Source: Hofstenia miamia
Taxonomy: Eukaryota; Xenacoelomorpha; Acoela; Hofsteniidae
DNA length: 33,261 bases
Reading direction: 5' to 3'
Assembly: GCA_900660155.1 (NCBI GenBank)
Contig: CABFPE010000303.1
Coordinates: forward strand, 747,199-780,459
Within the stretch, counting starts at the first letter, position 1. The number at the start of each line of letters is the position of its first letter. The notes beneath the pieces were generated by a model. It was given only the letters and a program-made list of their open reading frames with translations. It searched no databases and was not told the origin of the DNA. A program made the position numbers and the translations under genes. This document shows positions 21,114 to 32,111 of the stretch, piece after piece.

Positions 21114-24100
21114 ACTCTTCAAGTGAATAGTACTCTTAGCGATTTTACTCAAGAATTCATAAAATGTCTGTGATGCATTGTGATGACTTCTCATTTAGTC
21201 CACATAAATTAACATTTGCACATGAATTTAAAATTTCACATTATGACAGTAATGGTCATGCTTTTTTCAAAATTACTTGCATTCTTAGGCTTCCAGAACT
21301 CATTAGCCACGAAATAGATCAAAATCAGCACATTCATTGACCAATAGCCAATTAGCATTTCAAGTTGTGAAATGGCTTTTAGGTCAGTTGCCTTCTAGTT
21401 TCACCAAGGTATCCATACTCAATACGTGGTAATCTCATATTCAATTAAAGCAATCAGCATAAATATGATAGAAGATCATATACACATCAAAGTCTGTTAA
21501 TAAATATTGTTTTGATTCATTTTACTGTTCATATGATGTAGCCACAGACACCAAAGCAGAATAAACAACTTCGCTTGACACATTTGAGGAAAACTTTCAG
21601 TTCATTCAGGTTTTTTCGATCCATTGCTGTTGAAAATGATTGTTTCTTTGTTCATTTTCCTTTTTGCTCATCTCTTATGATGCACGTTCTTGAGCGGATT
21701 TCTTTTCCATGTATTTCTGCCACCTTCTGTTTATCACTTCTGCACAATATTGCTTTTAAGTGGTTCTCGTATCATGCAAAAATTCCGATTCCATCTCACC
21801 ATGATCTCACCCATCGTAATGTTTCTCAAATGATGATATTTCCACATCATCACAAAAGACGTCAAACAATTGTATCATAGAGGGATTCAAGTCTTCAAAT
21901 ATGTGTTTCGTGTTATGTTGCTAATAAAAGTTTTGCTTTGATTTTTTTTAAATGTCATTGAATGAGCTGAATAATCTCACAAAATGCTGCTTGACTGCTT
22001 TCAAACTAACAGTATAAATATTGCAATACATCCATTGTTACATTAGATTGCATACCATGATGTGCTTTTCAATCACGATACGGTTGAAGTATGCAATTTC
22101 TAGCATCTTGTTTAAACGGTAAGATTCCTTTTTTAGCTGCTTCTACCTCTGTGTAGTTCACTTCACTAATAATTTCTAAATATTTGCCCTTCTAAATAAC
22201 GAGGCCATTTCAAATATACCATGGAATCCAAGAAGATCATGCAACAATATTTATTATGAAAAATTAGATTATATTATCCTAAAGTACAAATATGATTACA
22301 GATCTGAAAAATGTTATGAACGAAATAACCGACTTATTGAATAATCATTTTTCTCTACATCATAATATGGGGTGAATATTCAATATTACATACATTTGAA
22401 TAGTTGTATGCGCTTACACTTAATTTAATGAGTTTTGAAAAGCTCTTAGCCTCGTTATCCCCTTTAGGTCAATCTTTTTAAGTTATTTATATAAATAGTA
22501 AAACCTTTCATTTTGTTTTTTTTGGAGTCAATTAAAAATATTTTACTTTAACTGTCTGTTATGATCCATAGCATGAAGTTAGTCTGTACTCACATTAAAG
22601 TCACATTCGAGCCCTCACTTGCTTTTAGATTGTGACTTTTTATTGAAGCAGTTTTCACTTAGCATTTAAATTTCAGAGACGATGCTGGCTTGCGAGGCAA
22701 GCGCTGTGACCCAATGAATTGGTTTTAGTATCAGTTTTGAGCTAGTTGGAAATCTCAGCTTTTGTTCAACATTTATAAACATTAGAATCAATGAAGTTGC
22801 AGAAATTATATTTTAGCGATATTTCGCATTTTTTTTACAAAATCTAGTCTTATTTTGCAAATGTGCAGTGATTTATTTATTAGGTTTATTCACAAAATCT
22901 ATAAGGTTCACATTTATACACATGAAAGCTAGTCTTTCTTTATTCATGGGAAAGGAGAAATTTTTGAAAAAAATGATTTCTATTTTATGAAAAAACACTA
23001 AAAAATTATTTTTTATGACCATATTCACATAAAAAATCGAAATTTCATATACTGCTTAGATAGGTTTTGAAAAGAGGGGTGGGGTGCCGGCGGCCGTCCC
23101 CTAAAACCGCCTCTGTAGCGAAAGCAATTAGGCATTGTATGTAAAATTACAATTTGATTACATACAGTTCTTCGTATAATATTGTTCTGTCAATTTAGAT
23201 AAATTTATGCTGACCGGATGCTAAACATTGATTCGATGTCTCGCAACCCGGGACCATTTCATATTTTTGCGTAATAGGAGCTTTCTAGAAGCGAAGGTAC
23301 AATCGCGGAATGTCTGCAACGTTTAGTGAACTGTATTTTTATATAATCTATACGGTATTCTTCCATGCAATTTATGGTAAGGAAGGAATAGTATTGCTTC
23401 CTTGTTCTGTCGCCCTTTCAATGTTTTCATTGCAGTTCCTTTCCTGGACATATTCTTGTTGGTATATATACCTAATTTCTTGAGTTCTCATTAAGCATTG
23501 GACAGTTCTCGTCAAGTAAACCTTTTTCAGCTTACATTGACGAATGATTTTGTTTAATTTGTCATAGCGGATCCAATTTGATTAGTAAAAGAATCAAGCC
23601 TAAGAAAGAGATTAAAATTTTTAAGTATTTTCCTTCTTTTGTTTTGATTTTTACTCATTGGTTTATATGGAAATATGTTTAGATTTTGTTATTGCAGGTA
23701 GGCATGCAAGCTATGTATTAATTTTGTCCAGACAGCCTTTCGGACTGATCCGAATTGGAATATGAGTTTGTCTGTGTATCTCCTTCATGAACTAACCTTT
23801 ACTGTATAATTGAAACAATCTTAATTTTCAATTTTATCTTTAAACTGGTATGGCATTTCGCAAACGATACAACTTTTGTTGCTAAACCAATTAAGGTCAG
23901 AAACAGCATTGAAGGAATTCCAATTATTTCAAAATTTTCCTATCACATTGCGCATTATAATTAGTTTAGTAGTAAAAATTCGTGCGGGATCTATAATCTA
24001 CATTTTCAAACAATTTATTAGTAATTTTTCTCTTCTAATGATCAAATAATCATCACGAAAGCCCATGAGAGCAACGTCAACCGTTTCTTTTTATATAAAT

Positions 24101-25583
24101 GTAACCTCAACTCGGTACGCATGGCGTAATTTCGGATGGATGTCTTATTAATTCGTTAGTTATAAAAAGTCTCAAGAAAATAAATTTTTCAATTCCTAGC
24201 CAGCTTAGTGGTAAAATAATTACTACACAGGTGATCCATAAAAAGTACGGCTGGGACCGATCAATCGATTAATCGAAACCACTTGGTGATGGTAGGTACC
24301 TCATTAGTTTACAGAATAGTCAATGAGTCAGTCAAAGCACATAATTGCAGGCCATAATCAATAAGCTATTGCAAGGATTGTATTGTCGGCGTATATATTT
24401 AAGGCTCGTCAGCGTAAATGTTCGAAAATATAGATAGAAACATACATAACTAAATCGTATTAACTAATTTTGCTGTGAGGCTCACGTCTGTAAGCAGGAG
24501 CAAGTAGACAATTCTTTAAAGGAGTGCGCTCAAATCAACTTATGTAGAGATCTGTTCGGCCATCCTCCAGAGTAGTCACGAGACTAGCTGCTCAAAAATG
24601 TGTGAAACCCGTGGGGCGACAAGTCATACGACATATGCTCCCCATAGGCCACCAATATTCTCGTCTTGTTTTTCTAATATTTCTACAATTGGAATTGAAA
24701 ACTTCTGTACTATTATTGAGAATATGCTAAATCTACTCTTGTTTTTAAAATATAGCTGAATTTATAAACACATTCCTTGTTGCTGTTTGACGTCTGCAAT
24801 CAATGGCTAATTTCATAAGAAATTAATAGTAGTCATGATAAATCCTTTTCACATGTCTGGAAATAGTCCCCAGACATTCCTGTCTGTCATTTGCGTGTTG
24901 TATTTTGAAAACTCAACTTAAAAATAATCAATATATTAGAGGCGTTCTCCACAGCGATCCATTTCGAAACTCAATACCTGGTAAATATTTTGCTTTCTTA
25001 TTCAGAGCCAGACAATGTTTCATCAGGGTTTTGTTTAAGTAAACAACTGAGATTTCGCCACCTAAAATTTTTTGAAAGGAATGTCAAGCTCATCATCGAT
25101 CAAAGCAAGCAAATCGTAGAGATTTAATGAGGTGCCACATTAACTAATAGTACTGTATTGGTGTCAAATTTCCTTTAACTTTCTTGATAACATTCTAATA
25201 TCTGTTAGGACCTTCTATTTGTTATTTTTTTAAGCTTATATTCAATTGTTTTTAGTAGAATTGTGAGACATTTCTTTTGTGTTATTTTGACATATGCCTA
25301 GACCTGAGTGACTCATTAAGATTCTACTTTGAATGAATTATATTCGGTTTTTAACAATTTCGATTTAAGTTGTTTTTTCTCATATAAAATGTAGCATTAA
25401 ACGAATTAGTAGATTATGCTTTACATTATGTGTGAAAAGAACTTCATAAAACTATCATAATTTAATGATTCGTTTCAACAATATATTATGGGTATTAAAA
25501 GGTAAAAACGTAGATGTACATGCTAAAAACAAAAAATAATTGAACGAAAATGAAATGAAAGTATTTTTGCATGATTGATGTTC

Positions 25584-25584
<1 letters not shown>
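21114..25584. other. No gene recognised; intronic
   Basis: A 101-codon plus-strand frame at 21575-21880 (Phe/His/Ser-rich) has no recognised motif. A GC-rich patch at 23074-23115 and a hAT-like terminal word near 24250 (GGCTGGGACCGATCAATCGA) lack matching partners. The rest is A+T-rich. Confidence 0.45.

Positions 25585-25649
<65 letters not shown>
25585..25649. repeat. (ATA)n trinucleotide microsatellite
   Basis: About 21 uninterrupted ATA units. Frames predicted through it give runs of Ile or Tyr and are not genes. Confidence 0.97.
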
Positions 25650-25650
<1 letters not shown>

Positions 25651-26429
25651 GCGTACTGGATTGAAATTATAAATAACCAAATGTGGAGATTAATAAAAGA
25701 ATATGACATGAGTTTATTCAAGGTGGTGACACACGATTTCAGCGCCATTGTTAAAAACATTTGAGATCATCTTCAAAAAAAAACTTGATGAAATATCTTC
25801 TATCAGTATTCATGTGAAGAATGTTAAGAAAACGCAAATTAAATTACTTGAGGAATATTTCCAAAAAGTACACCACAAAGGTTTGGATGAAATTGACATG
25901 TAATCTGCATACAATTCAAAATGGCATATGATTGTGGGACGGGGACAAGTTATTCCACATTCATACTTTAAAAAGTTCTATACGAGAACTGCGGCTTTCA
26001 GTCACATGGTTGAAATCACACTTGAATCAACTTCAACGATTCTTATGCATGTTCTCAGCGGCTGGAGAACTCTGGACCCATGTCTTGAAATAATACTTCT
26101 TTGTTCACGTTCTCGTGATTGACAAATCTGCCGTTGATAACGAGGAATACATGTATATCAAAGAAATGCCATGTGACACCCAGTTCCTTCCATCTTTACA
26201 TTTGGTGGTTTATGCTTATGTCACCCGAATTCTCAATGGCAATTTTGGTTCTGTTTCAATGATATCATAGTAAAATATGACCTATATTAGTAAGATTGAG
26301 GGAAGTTATATTAATATTGCTTCAATATTTGCTGAAGTTGAAAAATTTATATACAAACAGAAGAGCAATGTTATGCAAATATGAATGCATTGGATCATGA
26401 AGAGGTGGATAAGCTCTCAAAAAAGTTAA
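25650..26429. other. No gene recognised
   Basis: A plus-strand frame of 64 codons at 25928-26122 and some protein-like composition at 25760-25900 have no motif I can name. Confidence 0.35.
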
Positions 26430-26811
26430 TGAACTGGACAACTTGAACATGACAACATATATACTGAAAAGAAGTCGACTTAGAATTGTTCATTGAGGAA
26501 CACCATTGTTAACAGGGGGCCAATCTGATATCTATGCTTCAAGTAACTACGTAGTTATCAAATTTCTACATTTCAATAAAATTGCATATAGGATTAGGAT
26601 TGATAGAACCAAAAGCTTTGGAAAGATCTAAGTAAGCAGTAGCTACGGATTTATTTGCCTCTAGTGATGATATCCCATCTTCTGTGGCTTTTGAAAGTTG
26701 TCAGCAGTTGACAAACTTTTTAGATATCCAATTTGAGTATTTGACAACAGGTTGTACTTACTTAGGTATTCCGTTATTTGATTGTGCAATATTCGCTCGA
26801 ATACTTTTCAC
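26430..26811 (-). pseudogene. Non-LTR retrotransposon reverse-transcriptase fragment
   Basis: On the minus strand from 26809 the frame reads KVFERILHNQITEYLSKYNL, then LLSNTQIGYLKSLSTADNF. After a frameshift comes AYLDLSKAFGSIN, the RT motif A (normally FLDLSKAFDxVxH); the first Asp is kept and the second is Gly. Further on, NGVPQ, a TGA stop and TILSRLLFSIYV correspond to motif B (GVPQGSxLxPLLFxIYIND). The YADD box is not found. This is a roughly 380-bp piece of a Jockey/CR1/RTE-type RT, dead by frameshift, stop and truncation. Confidence 0.85.
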
Positions 26812-27920
26812 TCTAAATAGGATTGTTAAATAATCCGATTATAAATTATATTTAAAAAATCAGGCTTTGACCAGCACGGCTCAGCAAGCTCTCTATAGCA
26901 AAGAGTTTTTGGCATTCAATTCCTTAGGTAATGCGTTATTTTTATTGGATATCACTTTGAACAGTAATTTCAAACAAGTCCTGCTCAATGTTTGATTGCC
27001 TTTATTTGGTGCTTTGCTCTATTTATTGACAACGGTGTTGAATTAATATTGAATTTATTTCATATATAGAAATCTTATAATAAATACAGAATATAATCAA
27101 GAAAGTGAAAATTAAGATGGGTACAAGCTAATAACTTTTTTAATAATCAATAAATTAATTTTAATGGAGAGAATGCTTGGAGAAAAATCTTGCCCAGAAG
27201 AAGACTTGTAGATCTATTTTCCGCGATTTCTTGAATTTATGTAAATAATGTTCTATGCAGTCTAGGTTTTGCAATTCTTTTAATAACATTTTATTGAATA
27301 TATTTTTTTTGTAAATTGCAAAGGAAATGACCGTGCATACTGTCATCTACATGTATCATCATCAGAAATATAATAATCTTGTAACTTCTATACATGTCTT
27401 TCATTTTAATTGGCATTCATTGATTGTCCTGGATTCTTAATTTATGCGTAATCGTGTATTTAGATTCTACAAAAGTTACTTTACATCCTTTAATTTAGTC
27501 CTTCGAAATATGAGGTTATATGTCTTTCATATTGTGATCATATTTTTTTATAAATTTTCACAAGTTACTGGTGTCTCTTCTTGCAATCTCGCTTGTAATT
27601 TCTTATCTAAATTTGTAAAAAATTTTGTTTGCAATTCATAAAAGCTATATAACTTAGATAATGTTGAAATTCAATTCTTTTGAAATTCTGCGTATAATTA
27701 TGTGGTTGAAATCAAGTTTAAATCAAAAGGTTTTCTGGATCCATTTATTGTTTGAAGAGAGACTGGGTGAAAGATAAGTTTGGAATGATTTAATAACTGA
27801 CCATTAGAGATTGCAGAGCCATCGACATTGATGAATTACAATGAGTATGCCTCATTCACTACGGAACGGAATATAATATATTTTGCGATTTTATTTGCAT
27901 TAACATAATTATTTCAGTAG
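26812..27920. other. No gene recognised
   Basis: A+T-rich sequence. Short frames at 27161-27346 (minus) and 27444-27641 (plus) look like random A+T-rich translation. Confidence 0.5.
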
Positions 27921-28163
27921 TTTTCTTATGTTTTTGAGAATCTACTGTTGAGGTCGTTGAAATCTCATGAGGGTGTGCTTCCAACGTGGATCCTGATGGT
28001 GCGCGATGGTGCTGTTCTTAGATTCTGTGAAGTTTTATGTGAACACGGACTTGAGCAGAGTGCTGGTCGATCGCATCAATGCGGCACTTGTGAATTTTCT
28101 GTTCAGCTTGATCTGAAAGCCTATATGAAATCGTCTGCTCAACGTCTCGAATATCTGTTTTAA
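27921..28163 (+). other. GC-richer open island, unrecognised, possible exon
   Basis: A frame is open from an AG acceptor-like site (TTTCAGTAG, ending 27920) to TAA at 28161-28163, 80 codons. It includes SHEGVLPTWILMVRDGAVLR, then FCEVLCEHGLEQSAGRSHQC, then FSVQLDLKAYMKSSAQRLEY. Base composition is clearly less A+T-rich than the flanks. The phase does not continue the forkhead exon from the best acceptor; it would do so only from a weak AG at 27952. It may be an exon of another gene, an alternative 3' exon, or an old transposon fragment. I cannot name the family. Confidence 0.3.
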
Positions 28164-28864
28164 TGTATAGAGTACTTGTGGACAAATAGCTTGTGATTAC
28201 TCAAATTTACTGACAGCATTTATCCAACTGTGCTTAAGGAAATAGTATCGAGATCGCTTATTAAATAATTGTGCCTAAAGCCTAGATATTGGAAATTTTA
28301 GAAGAGTATGTAGTATTTCTTATGAATCGAAGTTGAAAGACTATTTGTATACAACTGCATGGGCGTGCGATATGTTTTTGTTTCAATGATATATTTCAGT
28401 CGCCCTATCGGGCGTTTCATTCGACAAAAACGGCTATGCTGAAATTAACGAAGGAAAGAATGTCATTAGACTTATCACTTTAGCGTTACTAGCTTGTGGT
28501 TGAATTGAAATTTCTTATTTTAGAAACTGAACTTTCTACACAATCGCTCTGCTGTACTGAACAGCTTTCCTTCATTTTATTAAGTAATATTTATTATCAT
28601 TATAATTGTTGGTATTATCATTTCAATTATATAATAATTTTATTTTGATGTTTAGTTTTTTGCAGAAGCCTTCAATTCAAGCATATAAACATGTAGCTTC
28701 TAACCCATAGACAATAATAAGATCGAGCAATTGCAATGAAGAGTATATCGGGAACTTGTAGTATAATCTGACATTCTTAAGTCGCCAGTATGCTTGTGAA
28801 AGTGTCCGATTGTTTGAAATGTTAATGATTTTAGGTTTTTCGTCTATCAATATAAACTTTTTAG
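28164..28864. other. No gene recognised
   Basis: A+T-rich intronic sequence. A small hairpin CGCCC-TATC-GGGCG lies at about 28402-28415. Confidence 0.5.
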
Positions 28865-29048
28865 AAGTTGTCAGGCAAGTAGAAACAATTACTCTGCGTT
28901 AGATGATTGTCTTGTGGGTATACCTACTTCCTCATCTAGCACAAACTCGTTTTCCGTTCCAAAAGCGCGATATAGCAGTCCTCCGCAGTATTCTCAATAT
29001 CAAATGAGTTCATTTTCTCCTCTACACGTCAGTCAAGCTCGAACGTAA
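28865..29048 (+). CDS. foxo: Probable C-terminal exon of the FoxO-like gene
   Basis: Acceptor CTTTTTAG ends at 28864. The first base completes the split codon left by the 17755 donor (AG+A, Arg), and only this frame stays open. It reads RNNYSALDDCLVGIPTSSSS, then SVPKARYSSPPQYSQYQMSS and SPLHVSQAR. This Ser/Pro/Tyr/Gln-rich composition suits a transactivation tail. At the end, CGAACGTAAGTG is both a strong donor (exon end 29044) and, if unspliced, codons Arg-Thr-stop (TAA 29046-29048). The span given here is the unspliced version. I see no FoxO CR3 motif. Assignment to the same gene rests on phase, strand and composition; an undetected exon in the 11-kb intron, or a different gene, remains possible. 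The splice-versus-stop choice can be settled only with transcripts. Confidence 0.6.
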
Positions 29049-29505
29049 GTGTTATTTTTATTTGTGAAATTTTGCAATTGAGCGGGGAACCATTTACCCC
29101 ATATGTTAGTTTTGCAATTGAGAATTGCGAAATAATGAACCCAAGCAAAAGATGACATGGATGGAATTTTAGAAAACTTTGTTTTGAGTTTCATTGGCAT
29201 TAAATATCTGGGTTGTTGAAAGTTCCTGTTAATACCTAAATCTTTGCTTTCCCAGGTTGCTTAAACGCATATTTGTTTTGACATCACATATTACCCATGT
29301 AGGTCTAAAAATTCCCGACTAGAATTAAACCAGATTTATTATTTAAATAATTTTTACTTTTTTTATTTATCTTAATATCGATTTGTATAAATGTGGAATA
29401 TTTACATCTATTTACGAAGTGTACGATGAGACGAATTATTCTTATTGTTGTAAACAAGAAAATGTCAAAATCAACACCACCATGTATATTAATTAATCTA
29501 ATTAA
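29049..29505. other. No gene recognised; intron or 3' UTR and flank
   Basis: No canonical AATAAA follows the 29046 stop in this stretch; ATTAAA near 29324 is the nearest variant. Ends at the TTAA (29502-29505) of the piggyBac-like element. Confidence 0.4.
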
Positions 29506-29605
29506 CCCATATATGACCACCAAGTTTGTAATTTTTATTCAATTTTTTCAAAATCATTATTGTAATTTAACATCATGGTAAATAATATTTTCTCTTATTC
29601 TTAAG

Positions 29606-29666
29606 GTCTGCACACATTCCTATCAAAAGTGAAGAATTGCGGTCGTATACGACCTCTTGGGCATAA
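29606..29666 (+). CDS. Candidate alternative terminal exon of the FoxO-like gene, inside a piggyBac end
   Basis: If the GTAAGT donor at 29045 is used, the next plausible acceptor is TTATTCTTAAG ending at 29605. Phase matches (AC+G, Thr). The frame reads SAHIPIKSEELRSYTTSWA and stops at TAA 29664-29666. IKSE fits a sumoylation-type consensus. However, the segment lies between the left TTAA (29502) of a piggyBac-like element and its transposase remnant. The codons for LRSYTTS overlap a 14-bp palindrome at 29641-29654 whose inverted counterpart is near the right end of that element. So this is either a transposon-derived exon or a chance reading frame of 20 codons. Confidence 0.3.
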
Positions 29667-30039
29667 TATACACATGTCATACACTTTTTTAACAAATGTT
29701 ATGATAAAATTAATTTCTTCTATCATTGACTTTTTTAATTTAGTTATTTTTAACAATATTTATACCAGATTATAACAAAATTTCTATTAATTTTTCATTT
29801 AAAAAAATATAAAAGCATGTTATACTAAATCAGGATACAGTACTATTGATGGTAATTTTCAAAACACTTATCATAAAAGGCAATTTTACAAGTTTGTGCA
29901 TGTTTGGTCAGTTTTGTTTTTGGACCATTTCATTCACGTCTAATTCATGAACTGCTGAGCCAGAAGAAGTGATTTTAAGCTTGATGTAGACACTCGCCGG
30001 CCTGATACATGGCTTTGTTTACAATGGACAATTAACAAT

Positions 30040-31250
30040 GTTTGTGCAATATCTCTTCTGAAATCCAACGCGGATTTTGTCCAATATTTAGCATTTTCCA
30101 AAGAATGAAAGCTTGATTTATGCGAACATCAATTCCAAATGCGAAAATAGGCCACCACTATTTTTTTGATCTCAAAGCAATGTGATATGTGTTCACCGCC
30201 TGATCCATCAAGTCTATGCCTCCCATCACCTTATTATATTTTTCGATCATATGAGGTCGGTCTGCTACTGTTTTCTCTTTTTTTATTTCATCTGGTTGCA
30301 GTACAAATGAGATGTGTAGGATGGCAGTTAGAAATTACATGTACCACACTATTGTCAATTCACTCCACTAAGCAGCCGACACTCAAAATAACCCCTACAC
30401 TGTTTTAAGACTCCTTTTTTCACTGCGAATTGTTCCCAAAGCATCTAATCTATGTCAAACGTTGCCTTCATTAGTGGAATTGTAATTAGATGAGGCACAT
30501 ATAAGTTATTGCTTGGCTTTTGTAGATTTGTGGCAAAATTGAGTATAACACTTGGAACAAGACCATAATCTTGTCGAAACTCATTTCTTTTGGAATTTGT
30601 GCCACCATAGATTTCAAATTGTGTAACCATTACATAGATTGTGACACCATACTTTATAGCCAAATCGTATAGGCTTCATGCGGAGCGATTGCTTTAAACA
30701 ACCGCCATGTTTACCAAATTATTTAATCATGCTTTCGTCAACATCACTTTCACTGGTATAAAACGTCAATTCCTGGTATTTTTCTCCAATATATCAATGT
30801 AGGGTTGAATTTTTCATTGCTCTCTAATGCAGCCATCATTTAAGTACAAATATCGTATAAAATTTTCAAATTATGACCGTCGAACATTTTCTGCCATCAA
30901 GTCATTATGGCAGTCTGTGCTTCTTCCCAAAACATTCTTCTTGTTGGTACATGATAGTAACCATTTTCTAACACCACACCAATACATGCTCGCACGTCAT
31001 TTTCCTTAATAACATAGGAATATTCTCCTTTATTTTAGCACAGTCCTGAGACTGTTCTGTAATCAAAGAAATACATTCACCATAAAAAGCATCAAAAAGA
31101 GAAGACGCTGTCCAGTTTTTTGACACAAACCAATCTGGTAAGACTTGATCAGAAGTAGATTCAATTTTTATTTTTAGACTATTAGAGACTGCCCCTTTCT
31201 TACTGGATCATTTTGGGTGGTATCTCTTGTTTTTTGTTGAAGGCTTATGT
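30040..31250 (-). pseudogene. piggyBac (PGBD-like) transposase pseudogene
   Basis: Minus-strand pieces in correct order: KNWTASSLFDAFYGECISL (about 31110), YTSESDVDESMIK (about 30745) and [13 protein letters not shown] (about 30670), which correspond to the PGBD DESMIxxFGRHGxKQ and [10 protein letters not shown] motifs; QFEIYGG and GLVPSVILNFATNL with PLMKATFDI (30460-30620); RPHMIEKYNKVMGGIDLMDQ (about 30210-30270), the motif with the late catalytic Asp; and SKK-stop-WWPIFAF followed by VRINQAFILW (to about 30090). Several frameshifts and stops, including one between SKK and WWP, make it non-functional. No Cys-rich tail is recognisable. Confidence 0.88.
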
Positions 31251-31679
31251 TTAAAAAGCTCTTCAGTAATATCAGATTGTTGCAATTCCTAGAATATTGC
31301 ATGTTAGATATAACTAATTTGCATAGTATTCAATTTTGCTACATCAGAACATGTAAGTAATAAGAACTTATTGTTGAAATTGAACTTTTTATCCAGCAAC
31401 ATCAGTAGTAGGTATTGTTTCAGGCAAACGGAATATTGATCCTGGCAAATTACTGATTCTGCCAGTAAATTCTTAAAAATGGCATGTAAGTGTTAGATGA
31501 TATACTTTTTAAAATCTAAATAGATTGTTTGTAAAATGACTAAAATCTTTTTTAGAAAATCTTATGACATGTGGATTTAAAGCCGTATGTGATCGCAAGA
31601 TGTTTTTACAATGTTGACAACAGTTTCAACGATTCAGTCTTTTTTAGTTATGATTAAATTATTGATGGTTTATTGGTTA

Positions 31680-31820
31680 GGCTACGGTTACACTATGTGA
31701 TTGGTCACACGTGATCTGTCACATTTTGGAAGAATCGCATGTCTAACCACCAAGATAATTGGCAATGTGACTTGATTTTGTATCTTCTCTTGCTACCAAT
31801 CATGTAGTCTAACCGTGGCC
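31680..31820. mobile_element. PIF/Harbinger-type MITE nested in the piggyBac-like element
   Basis: A 141-bp insertion with 26-bp terminal inverted repeats (left GGCTACGGTTACACTATGTG, right inverted GGCCACGGTTAGACTACATG; both continue ATTGGT; 22 of 26 match). It is flanked by TTA at 31677-31679 and 31821-31823, the 3-bp target duplication of PIF/Harbinger. It lies in the 5' non-coding part of the piggyBac-like element, so it arrived later. Confidence 0.8.
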
Positions 31821-32111
31821 TTAGGGCTTGGGTAAGGTTATTAACACAAAAGTCATTCCAATCAAATAGCACTTTAAAGAAATAATATTTTTATTTACTA
31901 AATTCACTGTCAATCAGAAAACCAAAATAAAAAAATATCAATTATTGTTGAGAGTTAATCAGGGAATGGATCATATCAGAATAAACGAAGAAATAAATTC
32001 ATATCAACTTATACTAATATGTAAATACACTTTTTAAATAGCGGGCGTATATGACCTTGCGGTCTGAAGTGGGTTAACAATTTGTACAAGATGACATGCA
32101 ATTATCTGATA

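Larger units (their letters stand above)
17756..28864 (+). other. foxo: 11.1-kb second intron (provisional)
   Basis: Bounded by GTAGT at 17756 and CTTTTTAG at 28864. It contains a lone piggyBac-like end, a tRNA-like promoter remnant, a 91-bp direct repeat, an ATA microsatellite, an RT fragment and an unrecognised open island. It could be two introns with an undetected exon. Confidence 0.5.
29506..32073 (-). mobile_element. piggyBac-like transposon flanked by TTAA
   Basis: TTAA at 29502-29505 and 32074-32077 bound 2568 bp. The left end reads CCCATATATGACC and the right end, inverted, CCCACTTCAGACC (9 of 13 match). Subterminal motif GGTCGTATACGACCTC (29641-29656) has an inverse counterpart GGTCATATACGCCCGC near the right end (32041-32056), 13 of 16 matching. 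A piggyBac transposase pseudogene lies inside on the minus strand. Length fits a full-sized element. The left TTAA assignment is less certain than the right. Confidence 0.65.

Noticed and set aside
25455..25760. Minus-strand frames of 101 and 61 codons with long Ile or Tyr runs
   Set aside because: They are translations of the (ATA)n microsatellite.
28400..28416. CGCCC-TATC-GGGCG hairpin read as a terminator
   Set aside because: Bacterial-type terminators are not expected in this eukaryotic sequence, and no transcript end is indicated.
28872..28875. Alternative acceptor GTCAG at 28874 for the third exon
   Set aside because: From the phase-2 donor at 17755 it gives a frame that stops within about 15 codons.
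30166..31009. Plus-strand frames of 80 and 60 codons
   Set aside because: Antisense to the piggyBac transposase pseudogene, whose motifs are clear on the other strand.
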